Below, piece after piece: positions 52,106-59,750 of a DNA stretch of 64,000 nucleotides. A program made the translations under genes and the position numbers. The stretch lies in NCBI RefSeq assembly GCF_030296055.1, contig NZ_AP027370.1:1910501-1974500 (forward strand), read 5' to 3'. Source of the DNA: Hydrogenimonas cancrithermarum (GTDB taxonomy: Bacteria > Campylobacterota > Campylobacteria > Campylobacterales > Hydrogenimonadaceae). Every line of letters begins with the position of its first letter. Position 1 is the first letter of the stretch. The notes under the pieces were generated by a model, which saw only the letters and a program-made list of their open reading frames with translations, searched no databases and had not been told where the DNA came from.

Positions 52106-53383
52106 ATGAAGTTGGGCGAACTTAAAACGGCGGGGCATCTGCCCACACTGCTCGCGGCTTTCCTCTATTTCGATTTCAGTTTCATGGTCTGGACGATGCT
52201 TGGGCCGCTGGCGACGGAGATTTCGGAATCGCTGGCGATGCACGGCTTCGCGTTGACCCCTGGGCAGAAAGCGACACTGCTGGCCATTCCGATTCTCTCG
52301 GGTGCCATTCTTCGTATCGTTTTGGGATTCGGTGTCGACAAGTTTGGGCCGAAAAAGACGGCATTGATGGCACAGGCCATTGTCATCGTGTCGCTGTTTT
52401 ACGCCTATCTTCGCGGTGAGAGCATCACCTACAACGAACTGCTGATGGTCGCCTTCGGCCTCGGTTTTGCGGGTGCGTCGTTTGCGGTGGCGCTCCCTCA
52501 GGCGGGGCAGTGGTATCCGCCAAGACTTCAAGGCCTGGTACTGGGGCTTGCCGGCGCCGGCAACATCGGTGTCGTCGTCGATTTCCTTTTCGCGCCGAAA
52601 ATCGCGGAGCTTTGGGGATGGCAGACGGTCTTTCTGGTCGGCGGCGTTCTTTCGACCTTCATCTTTCTCGTCTACACCTTCATGGCCAAAGATGCGCCAC
52701 CGTCGATCTATAAGCCGAATCCCAAGAAGCTGGGCGATTATCTGAAGCTTCTCAAAGACAAAGATACATGGTGGTTCAGCCTCTTTTACGCCGTCAGCTT
52801 CGGGGGTTTCGTAGGATTCGCGAACTACATGAAAGTCTATTTGATGAACACCTACCAGGTCGACATGAGCGCTTTCGGCCACGAGTTTCTGGGTGAAGAG
52901 AACGTGAAAGTCGTCGCGGGTTATTTCGGTGCACTCTGTATATTCGCCGGGGCGGTACTGCGGCCGGTGGGCGGCGGTATCGCCGACAAGCTGGGAGGCG
53001 TCAAGTCACTCTACATCTTCTTCGGTGCGGTCGCTACACTGGCGGTTGTCAACGCGACGCTGGTGCACAACTTCTACCTTGCCATTCTGGTACTTTTTCT
53101 CATCATGGCCAACCTCGGGATGGCCAACGGTGCGGTCTTCCAGCTCGTACCGCAGCGGTTTGGCAAAGATATGGGTATCATGACCGGTGTCGTCGGCTGT
53201 GCCGGCGGTCTTGGCGGAACGGCACTCATCAAGACGCTTGGATGGTCCAAAGGCGCCTTCGACAGTTACGCCGCGGGTTTCTTCATCTTTGCCGGTGTCG
53301 TACTCGTCGCCATTCTCGGTATCAGCCTGGTCAAAACCCGCTGGCGCACCACCTGGGGATTGAGTGCAGGCGGCCGTATTTAA
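52106..53383 (+). CDS. narK: Nitrate/nitrite transporter of the NarK/NasA family
   Basis: The 425-residue protein has 12 membrane helices of the major facilitator superfamily. The family's Arg in RIVLGFGVDKFGPKK and the nitrate signature segments GLAGAGNIGVVVDF and GVVGCAGGLGGTAL are present. It imports nitrate or exchanges it for nitrite. Between nirA and the PP2C/kinase gene, it probably serves assimilation. AAGGAG precedes the ATG. Confidence 0.92.
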   Translation: MKLGELKTAGHLPTLLAAFLYFDFSFMVWTMLGPLATEISESLAMHGFALTPGQKATLLAIPILSGAILRIVLGFGVDKFGPKKTALMAQAIVIVSLFYAYLRGESITYNELLMVAFGLGFAGASFAVALPQAGQWYPPRLQGLVLGLAGAGNIGVVVDFLFAPKIAELWGWQTVFLVGGVLSTFIFLVYTFMAKDAPPSIYKPNPKKLGDYLKLLKDKDTWWFSLFYAVSFGGFVGFANYMKVYLMNTYQVDMSAFGHEFLGEENVKVVAGYFGALCIFAGAVLRPVGGGIADKLGGVKSLYIFFGAVATLAVVNATLVHNFYLAILVLFLIMANLGMANGAVFQLVPQRFGKDMGIMTGVVGCAGGLGGTALIKTLGWSKGAFDSYAAGFFIFAGVVLVAILGISLVKTRWRTTWGLSAGGRI

Positions 53384-53481
53384 TCGATTTTGGACGATGA
53401 ATGATCGATTTCGAACCGATGCATGTTGTCCAATCGCTGCAATTCATAATATAATGCGATAAAAAATTCAAGGACAGAAAC

Positions 53482-54219
53482 ATGGGACGCGCGTTTGAAT
53501 ACCGCAAAGCGGCAAAACTGAAACGATGGGGAGCGATGTCACGCATCTTCCCAAAACTGGGCCGTGTCATCACGATGGCGGCCAAAGAGGGGGGACCCGA
53601 TCCGGAGATGAACCCGAAACTGCGCACGGCGATCCTGAACGCCAAAGCGCAGAATATGCCCAAAGACAATATCGAAGCGGCGATCAAGCGGGCTTCTGGC
53701 AAAGATGCGGCGGATATCAAAGAGATCGCCTACGAAGCCAAAGGCCCCCATGGGACGCTGATGTATATCGAAACGGCGACCGACAACGGGACGCGTACGG
53801 TGGCCAATATCCGTGCCATTCTGGTACGCAATGGTGGGGAGTTGCTGACCAGTGGATCGCTCGATTTCATGTTTACCCGCAAGGCGGTCTTCGAATTCGA
53901 CAAACGTGACGACATCGACCTCGAAGAGCTCGAGCTTGAGCTGATCGACTATGGCCTCGAAGAGCTCGAAGAGGACAGAATTCCGCAGGAGAACGGCGAG
54001 GACAGAGAGATCATCCGTGTCTACGGCGAATTCACGTCGTTCGGTGAACTGGGCAAAGCGCTCGAGGAGCACGGCATCGAGATCACCAAAGCTTCCTTGC
54101 AGCGTATTCCGAACGTTCCGCTGGAGCTGAGCGACGAGCAGATGGACGAAGTGAGCGAACTGATCGACAAACTCGAAGACGACGAGGATGTGCAGGCGGT
54201 CTACACCAACCTCGCGTAA
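53482..54219 (+). CDS. yebC: YebC/PmpR-family protein
   Basis: The 245-residue protein has the characteristic start [20 protein letters not shown] and the [20 protein letters not shown] segment. Members are DNA-binding regulators or aid translation of proline stretches. It is widely conserved and probably not specific to nitrogen metabolism, although here it sits between narK and a kinase gene. Confidence 0.94.
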   Translation: MGRAFEYRKAAKLKRWGAMSRIFPKLGRVITMAAKEGGPDPEMNPKLRTAILNAKAQNMPKDNIEAAIKRASGKDAADIKEIAYEAKGPHGTLMYIETATDNGTRTVANIRAILVRNGGELLTSGSLDFMFTRKAVFEFDKRDDIDLEELELELIDYGLEELEEDRIPQENGEDREIIRVYGEFTSFGELGKALEEHGIEITKASLQRIPNVPLELSDEQMDEVSELIDKLEDDEDVQAVYTNLA

Positions 54220-54254
54220 TCGATATTATCGATATTAATGAAAAGGAGTGTGCC

Positions 54255-55889
54255 ATGGCGGACGAATTATTCAAAGTAAGTTCGTTCGGATTGGCCAAAG
54301 GCAAAGAGCTCGTCAGCGAAGATTTCTCCGCCGTCAGGGTCATTGACGACCTCTGTGTGGGCATCGTCTGCGACGGGGTCGGCAGTGCGGAAGCGGGGGG
54401 CAGGGCCGCCCGCCGCGTCGTCAACTACCTGATGAACAACTTCAAGAGACGCCCGCGAAGTTGGAGTATCGAAAAATCGCTGCACCGTTTTATCGCCGGC
54501 ATCAACGCCATTCTCTACCGTGAAGGGATCGAGGAGTACGAGCGGCCCGAGTACGTCACGACCCTCTCCATCGTCGTCATCGATGGCAATCGCCTCTACG
54601 GGGCCAACGTCGGTGACTCTCCCATTTTCCTCTATCGAAACAGCCATCTGCAGGAGATCTCGTTCGCCCACGTCAGCGACGAGCCGGGAATGGCGCATGT
54701 CATCACCCAGGCGATCGGCCTTTCGGAGACGGTGGACCCTTACCTGTTCGAAAACAATCTCGAAACCGGAGACATTCTTCTGCTCGCGAGCGATGGGCTC
54801 GAAAAGGTGCTTACGCCTCTTGAGATCGAGGCGAAGCTCAAATTCGGCGCCGCGTCGATCGTCAAGAACGCCAGCCGAAAGGTCGGCGACGACCTTCCCG
54901 ACGACACCACGGCCGTCGTCATCGAAATCGTTGGCGAAAGCAGGCGCCAAAGCCTGAAAAATATCGACCTCCCCATTCCCGTACGGCTGGAAAAAGAGCA
55001 GGAGATCGACGGTTACCGGCTTGTTGGGCCGCTCATTCGGAACGAACGCACCTGGCTGGCGGAAAAAAAGGGGGTGAGGTACGTTCTGAAATTTCCGCCC
55101 GTAGAAGCGGCCGAGGACGAACAGCAGCTCGACCTCTTCGTCCGTGAAGCGTGGAACGCTTCACGCCTCAAGGCCGGATTTTTCCCGAAAGCGGTCATTT
55201 CGAGAAACCGCACCGTCCGCTATTACGTTATGGAGTATCTGGAGGGCCCAAGCCTCAAAGAGCTGACCGAAAAAAAGCCGTTGCCGGTCGAAGATGCCAT
55301 CCAGCTCGGAAAGTTTCTGCTCCATGCGTGCCAGTTCCTGCTCAAGTTTGATCTGGTCCACGGCGATATCAAGCCTGAAAACATCGTCGTGCTCGAACGC
55401 CACGGCAAGCGGGTTTTCAAATTGGTCGATTTCGGCTCGATCGTCGAGATCTTCTCGATCGCTTCTCGTGCCGGGACACCGAGCTACCTCGCACCCGAAC
55501 GTTTCGCCGGCGAACCGATAAACGAGCAGACCGAAATTTTCGCGATCGGCGTGACGCTCTACGAGGCGTTGAGCGGAAAGTTCCCGTACGGCGAGATCGA
55601 ACCGTTTCAGAACCCGGTCTTCAAAACACCCAAGCCGGTGCGCATCTACAACAAGACGGTACCTGCATGGTTCGAAGCGGTCGTGATGCGAGCCATCGAA
55701 CGTGACAAAATACGCCGCTACGAAGTCTACAGCGAGATGGAGTATGAACTGACCCATCCCGAGAAGGTGAAACCGTACTATCCAGAAAACATATCGCTTT
55801 TCGAACGGGAGCCGGTGAAGATCTATCGGGCCCTTTTCGTGGTGAGTACACTCCTCAACCTACTGCTGGCCACCTTGCTCTTGAGATAA
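54255..55889 (+). CDS. PP2C phosphatase and Ser/Thr kinase fusion
   Basis: The 544-residue protein has an N-terminal PP2C-type phosphatase (GIVCDGVGSAEAGG, ANVGDSPIFLY, LLLASDGLEKVL, DDTTAVVIE; about 1-230) and a C-terminal protein kinase (VHGDIKPENIV, DFGSIVEI, PSYLAPERF; about 250-500), ending in one membrane helix. In Pseudomonas a similar fusion lies beside assimilatory nitrate genes, as it does here. It could set nitrate uptake or reduction by phosphorylation. The kinase loop has HGD rather than HRD. Confidence 0.88.
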   Translation: MADELFKVSSFGLAKGKELVSEDFSAVRVIDDLCVGIVCDGVGSAEAGGRAARRVVNYLMNNFKRRPRSWSIEKSLHRFIAGINAILYREGIEEYERPEYVTTLSIVVIDGNRLYGANVGDSPIFLYRNSHLQEISFAHVSDEPGMAHVITQAIGLSETVDPYLFENNLETGDILLLASDGLEKVLTPLEIEAKLKFGAASIVKNASRKVGDDLPDDTTAVVIEIVGESRRQSLKNIDLPIPVRLEKEQEIDGYRLVGPLIRNERTWLAEKKGVRYVLKFPPVEAAEDEQQLDLFVREAWNASRLKAGFFPKAVISRNRTVRYYVMEYLEGPSLKELTEKKPLPVEDAIQLGKFLLHACQFLLKFDLVHGDIKPENIVVLERHGKRVFKLVDFGSIVEIFSIASRAGTPSYLAPERFAGEPINEQTEIFAIGVTLYEALSGKFPYGEIEPFQNPVFKTPKPVRIYNKTVPAWFEAVVMRAIERDKIRRYEVYSEMEYELTHPEKVKPYYPENISLFEREPVKIYRALFVVSTLLNLLLATLLLR

Positions 55890-56003
55890 CTCATAGTTAT
55901 ACTTTTCATATCCTGCTGAACATTTTTTGGACAAGCCTGCTTTTCAGATGTATAAAAATTAACCATAAACGATGATAAAAATTCAACTTTCATTTGTCAA
56001 CAC

Positions 56004-56017
56004 TTGATCTATGTCAA
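56004..56017 (+). promoter_or_regulatory. FNR/DNR-type operator of the gNOR-like operon, TTGATCTATGTCAA
   Basis: The box lies 58 bp before the first gene of the divergent haem-copper operon. The -10 at the expected place (TTAAAC, 56040-56045) is weak. The box itself matches the consensus exactly. Confidence 0.62.
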
Positions 56018-56075
56018 GAAAACCCTTCACGCTCTTCAATTAAACTTCGTGCGAATACAAGATAAGGAGCGACGG

Positions 56076-56669
56076 ATGTTTCAGACATCGATCGAACTGT
56101 TGAAGTTCCACTGGATGGCCTACACGATCTATGCATTGTTGATCATTTCGGTCATTGCATGGTTCGGCTACAATCTGGGCCGTAAAGAGAAGGCCAGGTC
56201 ATGGGTACGTATCCCTTTTTATGGATACATCGCCTTTCTGGTCGCCGGCGGGGTGGGGCACCACATCTTCACCTACAACGCCATCCCCTGGGTGGCGGAG
56301 GATATCATGCGCCACGACATCAAGGCCGACAGAGAGTACGACATCTCCATCGAACGGCACAAATGGAAGCTCCCAGAAGAGCAGATGGTGGCAAACATGG
56401 GTGAGAAGGTCCGCTTCAACGTCCGGAGCAGAGACCTCACCTACGGTTTCGGCCTCTTTCGCAAAGATGGCACGATGGTGATGCAAATGCAGGTGGTTCC
56501 CAAGCACGATAACGACATTCTCTGGACTTTTCACGAGTGCGGGACGTTCGACCTCACATCCACCGAGTATGCAGGCCCACGCCAGTACGAAAAACATACG
56601 GGCGAAGACCTGATGCTGGTCAAAGATGCCCTCGTTGTCCACTGCAACGACAAATTCGCGAGCAAGTAA
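56076..56669 (+). CDS. Subunit II-like cupredoxin protein without CuA
   Basis: The 197-residue protein has two membrane helices (about 14-33 and 46-66) and a periplasmic cupredoxin domain. The CuA loop CSExCG is replaced by S162-T-E-Y-A166-G, and the upstream His is Tyr123. So the binuclear copper site is lost, as in quinol-oxidising subunit II proteins. It partners the divergent subunit I that follows by 11 bases. Electrons may come straight from quinol. Its start has AAGGAG upstream. Confidence 0.82.
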   Translation: MFQTSIELLKFHWMAYTIYALLIISVIAWFGYNLGRKEKARSWVRIPFYGYIAFLVAGGVGHHIFTYNAIPWVAEDIMRHDIKADREYDISIERHKWKLPEEQMVANMGEKVRFNVRSRDLTYGFGLFRKDGTMVMQMQVVPKHDNDILWTFHECGTFDLTSTEYAGPRQYEKHTGEDLMLVKDALVVHCNDKFASK

Positions 56670-56680
56670 GGAGACCATTG

Positions 56681-58378
56681 ATGCAAACAGTAGAGAAAAA
56701 ACCGTTTTTCGACCAGTTGATGAACGGCACCAACTTCGATGCCGACAGTCTCAGCGCCCTGCAGAAGGTGACGCTGCGGGCGGTGGTGATGAGTTTCATC
56801 TTTTTCGGCCTGGTGGCCCTGGAGGGGATGATCATGCGGATGGTGCAGACCGGCCCCGCCAATCCGCTTCCGGAGATGTTCAGCCATCCCGACCACTACT
56901 TTTCGATCATGACAGTGCACCCCATTGTGGGGATATTCGGCTCGACCTATCAATTGGTTTTCGCCGCCTTCATGTTTTTGGTGCCCTACCTGACCAAAAA
57001 GCCGCTCTACAGCGTGAAACTTGCCAATTTCGTCTGGCTCTGCATCACGATCGGTACGGCGTTGGCGTGGATCGCCGGGTTTATCTGGCAGTACGCACCC
57101 CTCTACACCCTCTACTGGCCGCTGCCTGCGGATACCGAACAGTTCAGTATCGTCGGCGGTTTCGTATTCGTCGTCGGGGTGGCGTTGATCATGGTGGGGA
57201 CGCTGGGGTTCATCTACAACATCTACGCCACGATCTTCGCCCGTGTCGGCGTGCATAAGAACAAGACGACCAAAGAGCTGCTCATCTCCGGTTTCGGGAT
57301 CGATGGGTTGATGAACCTGATTCACAAGCTTACCGGCAAACCTCCCTACTCCAAAGAGCCGGCACTCAGCCTCCCGGTGGTTGCCATCTTCCGCGGCACT
57401 GTGGACACCTTCCTCGACGCTATCGTCATTCTGGGTGCGGGGATTTTGGTTCTTGTCTATCTCATCGCCGACGCGGGCGGGCTGAGCTGGGATGTCCACG
57501 CGGTCGACTCGCTTCTTTACAAAAACTACTTCTGGTGGGGGCTCGATCTGGTGGCCGACGGCCTGGTCCTGATCTACGTGGCCGGGTCCTGGTACCTGCT
57601 GGCGACGATCATCACCGGCCAGAAGCTCTTTATGGAGAACGTCGCCCGGGCTGCACTGCTTTTGGAGCTTTTCGTCAGCTGGATGGTTTGGAGCCACCAT
57701 CTGCTGGCCGACCAGCCCCAGCCCGAGATGATGAAACTGGTTTCGGGCGAGATGGTGACGGCTTTCGAGCTGCTGACCCAGGGGCTGGCGCTCTTTATCA
57801 CGCTGGTGACGCTCTGGAAAGCGCGCCCGCTTAAAATGACGCCGGAATTGGCCTATCTGCTGGGCGGTCTGGTGGGATTCGGCCTGGCGGTTCCCGCAGG
57901 TATCATCCAGGCCGATATGGGCCTCAACCGTGTGCTGCACAATACCCAGTGGATCAGTTTCGCCCACTTTCACATCGCGTTGATCGTAGGGCTCTACATG
58001 ACGCTTTACAGCGCACTGTACGTGCTCTGGCCACTGGTCACCAACAACACGAAGCTCTTCAGCAAGAAGCTGACCTGGGCCCACTTCTGGCTCTATCTGA
58101 TCGGCGGGGTCGGCATGGGTGCCTTCGCCGGCATGGCGGGGCTTGACGGTATGCTGCGCCGCCATCTCTATGTGGACGGCGAGTTTGGCGGCCTGATGAT
58201 CCTGGCGGCCATCTTCGGCTCGATGGTGCTTATCGCCTGGTTCCTTTTCCTCTACAACATCGTCATGAGCGTAGGGCTCAAGGGACTCATCGGCATCTTC
58301 AAACCGGCCAACAACGACATCGCGAGTTACGGTATCGAAGAGGAGCCCGAACCGGCTCCCGCCGCCGTCAAAGCTTAA
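56681..58378 (+). CDS. Divergent haem-copper subunit I, NO-reductase-like (gNOR type)
   Basis: The 565-residue protein has about 14 membrane helices. Haem ligands His80, His429 and His431 and the helix VII pair His339-His340 are present. The helix VI CuB/FeB His is replaced by Asp289 (WWGLDLVADG), and the oxidase Tyr position is Asp293, where cNOR has Glu. This points to NO reduction with a carboxylate-bound non-haem metal rather than O2 reduction. Families called gNOR and related names have been proposed for such enzymes. Exact family placement needs a tree. An FNR-type box leads the operon. Confidence 0.8.
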   Translation: MQTVEKKPFFDQLMNGTNFDADSLSALQKVTLRAVVMSFIFFGLVALEGMIMRMVQTGPANPLPEMFSHPDHYFSIMTVHPIVGIFGSTYQLVFAAFMFLVPYLTKKPLYSVKLANFVWLCITIGTALAWIAGFIWQYAPLYTLYWPLPADTEQFSIVGGFVFVVGVALIMVGTLGFIYNIYATIFARVGVHKNKTTKELLISGFGIDGLMNLIHKLTGKPPYSKEPALSLPVVAIFRGTVDTFLDAIVILGAGILVLVYLIADAGGLSWDVHAVDSLLYKNYFWWGLDLVADGLVLIYVAGSWYLLATIITGQKLFMENVARAALLLELFVSWMVWSHHLLADQPQPEMMKLVSGEMVTAFELLTQGLALFITLVTLWKARPLKMTPELAYLLGGLVGFGLAVPAGIIQADMGLNRVLHNTQWISFAHFHIALIVGLYMTLYSALYVLWPLVTNNTKLFSKKLTWAHFWLYLIGGVGMGAFAGMAGLDGMLRRHLYVDGEFGGLMILAAIFGSMVLIAWFLFLYNIVMSVGLKGLIGIFKPANNDIASYGIEEEPEPAPAAVKA

Positions 58379-58391
58379 AGAAAATTTGTCG

Positions 58392-58411
58392 GACGCCCCT
58401 CGGGGCGTCCC
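58392..58411 (+). other. Intercistronic hairpin after the haem-copper subunit
   Basis: GGACGCCCC and GGGGCGTCC form a perfect 9-bp GC-rich stem with a two-base TC between the arms (a larger loop in practice). It begins 13 bases after the stop codon and has no T run right after it. It may protect or attenuate the operon message. Confidence 0.55.
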
Positions 58412-58436
58412 ATCAACTTTTTGTGGGAGGAAACCT

Positions 58437-59042
58437 TTGACAAATCTCGACCGCGTCGCCCGAGAGATCAAGACGGTGGGTCTCTACGACCTCATTCTAC
58501 AGGATGTGCAAAAGATTCTCGGGATCCAAAAGCCCACCGTCGAGCAGATTTTGGAGGTGTTGGGCAGCCATCCCCAGATTTTGTACGACTACAAACAGAC
58601 CAATGTGGAGTACAATCTTTCAAACATCCATCTTCGGGACATCCCTCTCGATGGACTCGAAGGCGAATGCCTGCAAAAAGCGAAAAAGGTCAACGAAAAC
58701 CTCTCTGTATTGCGGGCGATCGAGAAGTATACCCTCGACTTCGCCCACTCCTCGACACTGGTTATCATCTTCAGTGTGGAGTTTTTCGTCCTCTTTTCGG
58801 TGCAGTATTTCATCGTGCTTCTCAATCTCAAGGCCTACCAGTGGTATATTTATGGGCTATTCGCTCTCTCGATCGTGGCGGCGTGGTGGTACGCCAAGCG
58901 GGAACAGCGCAAGTATGGCAGGGAGAGTGCCCGCTTCGAGAAGCTCTACCACGAGACGCTCGAGATCCTGGAAGCGTTGGAGGAGAGCGGCTGTGTGAAA
59001 AAGGAGACGCTCTGGATCCACGAGAGTGACGAGCATGTCTGA
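58437..59042 (+). CDS. Hypothetical two-helix membrane protein in the gNOR-like operon
   Basis: From the TTG at 58437, with GGGAGG upstream, the protein is 201 residues. A soluble helical N-terminal half is followed by two membrane helices (about 100-125 and 132-150) and a charged coiled-coil tail. No known family is recognised. Its place directly after the subunit I gene suggests assembly or regulation of that enzyme. Confidence 0.68.
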   Translation: MTNLDRVAREIKTVGLYDLILQDVQKILGIQKPTVEQILEVLGSHPQILYDYKQTNVEYNLSNIHLRDIPLDGLEGECLQKAKKVNENLSVLRAIEKYTLDFAHSSTLVIIFSVEFFVLFSVQYFIVLLNLKAYQWYIYGLFALSIVAAWWYAKREQRKYGRESARFEKLYHETLEILEALEESGCVKKETLWIHESDEHV

Positions 59043-59535
59043 GTCGTTGAAACTGCACTGGGACGAGGCGACTTTCCTGGAGGGTGCCAGGCTCGCCTAT
59101 ACTTATCAAATGCGCCATACTTGGCGACGGTATGCGGGGTGGGTCTTTATCGCACTGACGCAGTTCGGGGTGGTAGGCGCGGTCAGCCACGGCGCCCCCG
59201 GGTTACTGCTGGTCTCGACACTGCTGCTTCTCTACTGGTACGGGCTGCGCTGGCCTCTACGGAAAGCGGCGTTGAGACGATTTTTCGAAAAGTCGCCGTT
59301 TGCCGGAGAGACTCTGCATATCGTTGCGGAAGAAGAGGGTCTTTGTATCAACCAACGATGCGTACCGTGGCCCGAGTTCAAACGCGTATTGGCTGCGAAA
59401 GAGGGCTATTTGCTCGATATGGAAGATAGCTTTCTCTATATCCCGAAAAACCGCTTTGAAAACTCCGATACCCGTGAAGCCTTCTCCTCTCTTTTGAGAA
59501 ACAGCGTGGAACAATTTCAAAAAGTGGAGCTTTAA
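59035..59535 (+). CDS. YcxB-like membrane protein
   Basis: The 166-residue protein has two N-terminal membrane helices (about 31-47 and 53-72) and a cytoplasmic C-terminal domain with the YcxB-like pattern VPWPEFKRVLAAKEGYLLDM and FLYIPKNRFEN. Function unknown. It overlaps the previous gene by 8 bases, so it is in the same operon. Confidence 0.72.
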   Translation: MSESLKLHWDEATFLEGARLAYTYQMRHTWRRYAGWVFIALTQFGVVGAVSHGAPGLLLVSTLLLLYWYGLRWPLRKAALRRFFEKSPFAGETLHIVAEEEGLCINQRCVPWPEFKRVLAAKEGYLLDMEDSFLYIPKNRFENSDTREAFSSLLRNSVEQFQKVEL

Positions 59536-59631
59536 ATGATCTCATATCTCTATATCGCGATTATCATAATCTTTCTGGCAGCGCTGATCGTTATCGCAAA
59601 AGTGGCCGACAAAGAGGATATGGAAGCGTAG
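59536..59631 (+). CDS. 31-residue membrane microprotein of the gNOR-like operon
   Basis: The frame starts at the base after the previous stop codon and encodes MISYLYIAIIIIFLAALIVI followed by a charged tail AKVADKEDMEA. One membrane helix plus an acidic end is the build of small oxidase subunits such as CcoQ or CydX. GGAGC lies 10 bases upstream. It is probably the last gene of the operon and may stabilise the divergent haem-copper complex. Confidence 0.6.
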   Translation: MISYLYIAIIIIFLAALIVIAKVADKEDMEA

Positions 59632-59750
59632 GGCCCATTTTGCCGCGTAATGGCAGTGATTAAATTTTAGTCATATAGAAGCGATCGAAAGTGCTACAAT
59701 CGAATCATTAATACCCTATGCTTTTCAGAGGTCTGAGGGATGGAGCGAAT

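Noticed and set aside
56531-58471. A 646-codon open frame on the minus strand
   Set aside because: It is antisense to the haem-copper subunit I and is rich in Gln, His, Asp and Glu, as expected from the complement of a membrane protein gene.
59650-59700. FNR-type box before the DmsBC-like gene
   Set aside because: Only one partial half-site (AGTCA) was seen. TACAAT at 59695-59700 could be a -10, but no clear -35 or operator supports a promoter.
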